From an uncultured Clostridia bacterium (GTDB lineage Bacteria; Bacillota; Clostridia; Oscillospirales; Oscillospiraceae), in assembly GCA_945635805.1 (NCBI GenBank), contig CALZCW010000036.1:1-6710 (forward strand): a stretch of 6,710 nucleotides of DNA, in the 5' to 3' direction. A program made the position numbers and the translations under genes. This document shows positions 5,682-6,710 of this stretch, piece by piece. The stretch's first letter is position 1. Each line of letters opens with the position of its first letter. The notes below the pieces were generated by a model. It was not told the origin of the DNA and did not search any database. It was given only the letters and a program-made list of their open reading frames with translations.

Positions 5682-6255
5682 GCCGCGCCCTCCCGAACAG
5701 CGCCGCTGCCACCAGCCCTGCCGCTACGGAAACGACGGAGGTGACCCAGACGGCGGGCAGGATATCAAAGGGGGACGCCGACCCGAGAGAAGCCCGCACC
5801 GCCGCAACCGTGGTGGGCAGGAGCTGGATCGACGCCGTATTCATTACGATCAGGCGGCACATTTCGTCGCTGGCCTCCGGGCCGGGTGAAAGCTGCTGCA
5901 TCCGTTTCACAGCCGCGACGCCCATGGGCGTTGCGGCATTTCCCAACCCCAGGAGATTGGCCGACACATTGGCAGTCAAATACCCCAAAGCCAGCTCATC
6001 GCGCCCTGCCCGGGGAAACAGTCTGCAAAACAAGGGCCGCATCTTCTTTCCCAGTTTCTCCGTCAGGCCGGCACGTTCCATGACCTTGGCCAGACCGCTC
6101 CAGAGGCACAAAGGGCCTGCCAGAGAAAGGCAGAGGGTCACTGCCGAGGCCGCACCCTCCAGCGCCGCCGGTGTCAAAGCACCCAGGTCCTGTTTTGCCA
6201 GGCAGGCGATTACCGACAGCACCAGCATCCCCGTCCACACGAAGCCCATCACCAT
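5674..6255 (-). CDS. spmA: Spore maturation protein A, 193 aa
   Basis: An integral membrane protein of the same nucleoside-recognition family as SpmB, acting in the developing spore. It is 193 residues from the chosen start, close to the length known for SpmA (about 196). Hydrophobic stretches occupy about residues 3-20, 36-55, 90-106, 137-153 and 166-187. The signature TANVSANLLGLGNAATPMG (94-112) and the later MNTASIQLLPTT (138-149) are diagnostic. Three in-frame ATGs lie close together at 6261, 6255 and 6249. GGAGGG (6262-6267) touches the first, gives a normal gap of about seven bases to the second, and is too far from the third, so 6255 is preferred. A longer reading up to 6438 would run through the divergent promoter region and is rejected. 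The stop overlaps the spmB start by eight bases. Confidence 0.94.
   Translation of the reverse strand: MVMGFVWTGMLVLSVIACLAKQDLGALTPAALEGAASAVTLCLSLAGPLCLWSGLAKVMERAGLTEKLGKKMRPLFCRLFPRAGRDELALGYLTANVSANLLGLGNAATPMGVAAVKRMQQLSPGPEASDEMCRLIVMNTASIQLLPTTVAAVRASLGSASPFDILPAVWVTSVVSVAAGLVAAALFGRARRA
5688..5694 (-). promoter_or_regulatory. Ribosome binding site setting the spmB GTG start
   Basis: GGGAGGG on the minus strand lies inside the last codons of spmA, six bases before the GTG at 5681. It decides the non-ATG start and supports coupled translation across the 8-base overlap. Confidence 0.85.
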
Positions 6256-6261
6256 GTCCAT

Positions 6262-6267
6262 CCCTCC
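6262..6267 (-). promoter_or_regulatory. Ribosome binding site deciding the spmA start
   Basis: GGAGGG on the minus strand immediately abuts the ATG at 6261 and lies about seven bases from the ATG at 6255, which makes 6255 the better initiation codon. Confidence 0.8.
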
Positions 6268-6289
6268 GGGACAATCTATGCGCTTCTCC

Positions 6290-6330
6290 GGCGGATTATG
6301 TGGTCCGTCTAATAAAAGCATATGTCCGCC
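6290..6330. repeat. Imperfect inverted repeat in the spmA / AbrB-type intergenic region
   Basis: GGCGGA (6290-6295) and TCCGCC (6325-6330) are complementary. TATGTG (6297-6302) can pair with CATATG (6319-6324) using wobble pairs on the plus-strand reading, with one bulged T at 6296 and a 16-base loop. The element lies 20 bases upstream of the -35 of the AbrB-type gene and within the presumed spmA promoter/leader. It may be an operator; as RNA it pairs better in the plus orientation, where it is not expected to be transcribed from the nearby promoter. Confidence 0.3.
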
Positions 6331-6349
6331 CAACAGCGCCGCATAGCAC

Positions 6350-6378
6350 TTGACATGATATGAAAGGTGTGGTATCAT
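6350..6378 (+). promoter_or_regulatory. Strong sigma-A promoter for the AbrB-type gene
   Basis: A perfect TTGACA (6350-6355) and TATCAT (6373-6378, five of six) are separated by exactly 17 bases. Transcription would start near 6385, giving a leader of about 44 bases. ATGATA (6355-6360) and TATCAT (6373-6378) form a 6-base inverted repeat with a 12-base gap that overlaps the promoter and could be a repressor site. Confidence 0.82.
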
Positions 6379-6392
6379 AAAAGTACCGCCAG

Positions 6393-6413
6393 GTTGTACA
6401 ACTATACTGCAAC
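6393..6413. promoter_or_regulatory. Candidate operator in the leader of the AbrB-type gene
   Basis: GTTGTACAAC (6393-6402) is a perfect 10-base palindrome just downstream of the predicted transcription start. The same outer half, CAAC, recurs at 6410-6413, so GTTG and CAAC also bracket the whole 21-base segment. Such a position suits a roadblock-type repressor. The regulator is not known and autoregulation is only a possibility. Confidence 0.35.
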
Positions 6414-6428
6414 AAGGAGAGGGAATAC

Positions 6429-6683
6429 ATGAAATCAACGGGAATTATCCGACGGGTGGATGAGCTTGGCCGTGTTGTCCTTCCCATCGAGATCCGGCGT
6501 ATCCTGGATATCGAGGAGCGTGACCCGCTGGAGATTATTCTGGAGGAAGACCGGATTGTGCTGCGAAAGCTGCAGCCGACCTGTATTTTTTGCGGCGCGG
6601 AAGAGGATCTGCAGGAATACCGCAGCAAGCGCATCTGCCGCGACTGCCTGGAAAGCATCAACGCCCAGTCCGATTGGGCATGA
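6429..6683 (+). CDS. AbrB/SpoVT-type DNA-binding regulator with C-terminal Cys4 zinc-ribbon-like tail, 84 aa
   Basis: An 84-residue swapped-hairpin DNA-binding protein. Residues 1-48, beginning MKSTGIIRRVDELGRVVLPI, closely follow the N-terminal domains of Bacillus AbrB, Abh and SpoVT, which dimerise and bind AT-rich promoter DNA to control the shift from growth to stationary phase or sporulation. The C-terminus differs from AbrB: after LRKLQP it has CIFC (Cys52, Cys55) and CRDC (Cys70, Cys73), a likely zinc-binding knuckle pair that probably serves oligomerisation. This tail is seen in many clostridial AbrB-like proteins, so no abrB or spoVT symbol is assigned. AAGGAG (6414-6419) lies nine bases before the ATG, and a strong promoter lies upstream. 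It is transcribed away from spmA across a 173-base region, which makes regulation of spmAB a reasonable inference. No terminator is evident in the last 27 bases of the window. Confidence 0.92.
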   Translation: MKSTGIIRRVDELGRVVLPIEIRRILDIEERDPLEIILEEDRIVLRKLQPTCIFCGAEEDLQEYRSKRICRDCLESINAQSDWA

Positions 6684-6710
6684 GCTGTAAAGCAAAACAC
6701 AGCAGAAAAG

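Noticed and set aside
6295..6323. Possible sporulation sigma-E promoter for spmA on the minus strand (CACATAAT as -10, ACATATG as -35)
   Set aside because: The -10 resembles the sigma-E box at six of eight positions, but the -35 is partial and the spacer (about 16 bases) is longer than usual. With expectation bias from the spore genes, the match is too weak to annotate.
5471..6346. Plus-strand open frame across spmB and spmA
   Set aside because: It is antisense to spmAB, rich in Ala, Pro, Arg and Ser as expected of a shadow, and has no plausible start signal.
6256..6438. N-terminal extension of SpmA up to an alternative start at 6438
   Set aside because: It would cover the divergent promoter and leader of the AbrB-type gene and exceed the normal SpmA length, whereas a good ribosome site fixes the start at 6255.
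6685..6704. Possible terminator after the AbrB-type gene (GCTGT ... ACAGC)
   Set aside because: The stem is only five pairs around a 10-base loop and is followed by A residues rather than a T run.
1..6710. Search for CRISPR arrays, insertion sequences, attachment sites, tRNA/rRNA, toxin-antitoxin or defence clusters
   Set aside because: No tandem spaced repeats, transposase motifs, tRNA-like cloverleaf sequences or toxin partner genes were seen. The AbrB-like fold also occurs in antitoxins, but no toxin gene follows within the window and the sequence resembles transition regulators.

Overview
The window looks like chromosomal DNA of a GC-rich, endospore-forming gut-type member of the Clostridia, probably an Oscillospiraceae/Flavonifractor-like lineage. 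This is inferred from the GC-rich codon use, strong AGGAGG-type ribosome sites, a CBS-domain family II pyrophosphatase, a Clostridia-type cytidylate kinase-like protein, the spore maturation pair spmA/spmB and an AbrB-type transition regulator. The genus cannot be settled from the sequence alone. I see no mobile element, phage gene, CRISPR array, rRNA or tRNA.

Layout, left to right. Positions 1-127 hold the 3' end of an aspartokinase gene (+), followed at once by a clear intrinsic terminator at 149-182. A small thioredoxin (-, 181-492) converges on that terminator. A minus-strand pair follows: a CBS-domain manganese-type inorganic pyrophosphatase (1267-2883) and, 22 bases downstream of it, a cytidylate kinase-like P-loop protein (651-1244). 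A 177-base divergent intergenic region (2884-3060) carries good sigma-A promoters in both directions and a 14-base perfect palindrome between them. To its right lie a sugar-phosphate-type nucleotidyltransferase (+, 3061-3966) and an AraC-family regulator with an extra N-terminal domain (+, 4010-5176). The AraC gene overlaps tail to tail with spmB (-, 5163-5681), which is translationally coupled to spmA (-, 5674-6255). A second divergent intergenic region (6256-6428) leads to a short AbrB-type regulator with a C-terminal zinc-ribbon-like tail (+, 6429-6683).

How the genes may fit together. The nucleotidyltransferase should release pyrophosphate, and the divergent pyrophosphatase would hydrolyse it, so the shared promoter region could coordinate the two. 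SpmA and SpmB act together in the membrane during spore core dehydration. The divergent AbrB-type gene, a family that typically represses sporulation-phase genes in growing cells, is a plausible regulator of that pair.

Most of the window is ordinary housekeeping and sporulation content, and I found no convincing new multi-gene system. The best leads are an aspartokinase that stops where its regulatory ACT domains should begin, a terminator-like hairpin plus U-tract inside the last codons of spmB, the two-sided promoter region with dyad symmetry, and a dyad-rich leader in front of the AbrB-type gene.
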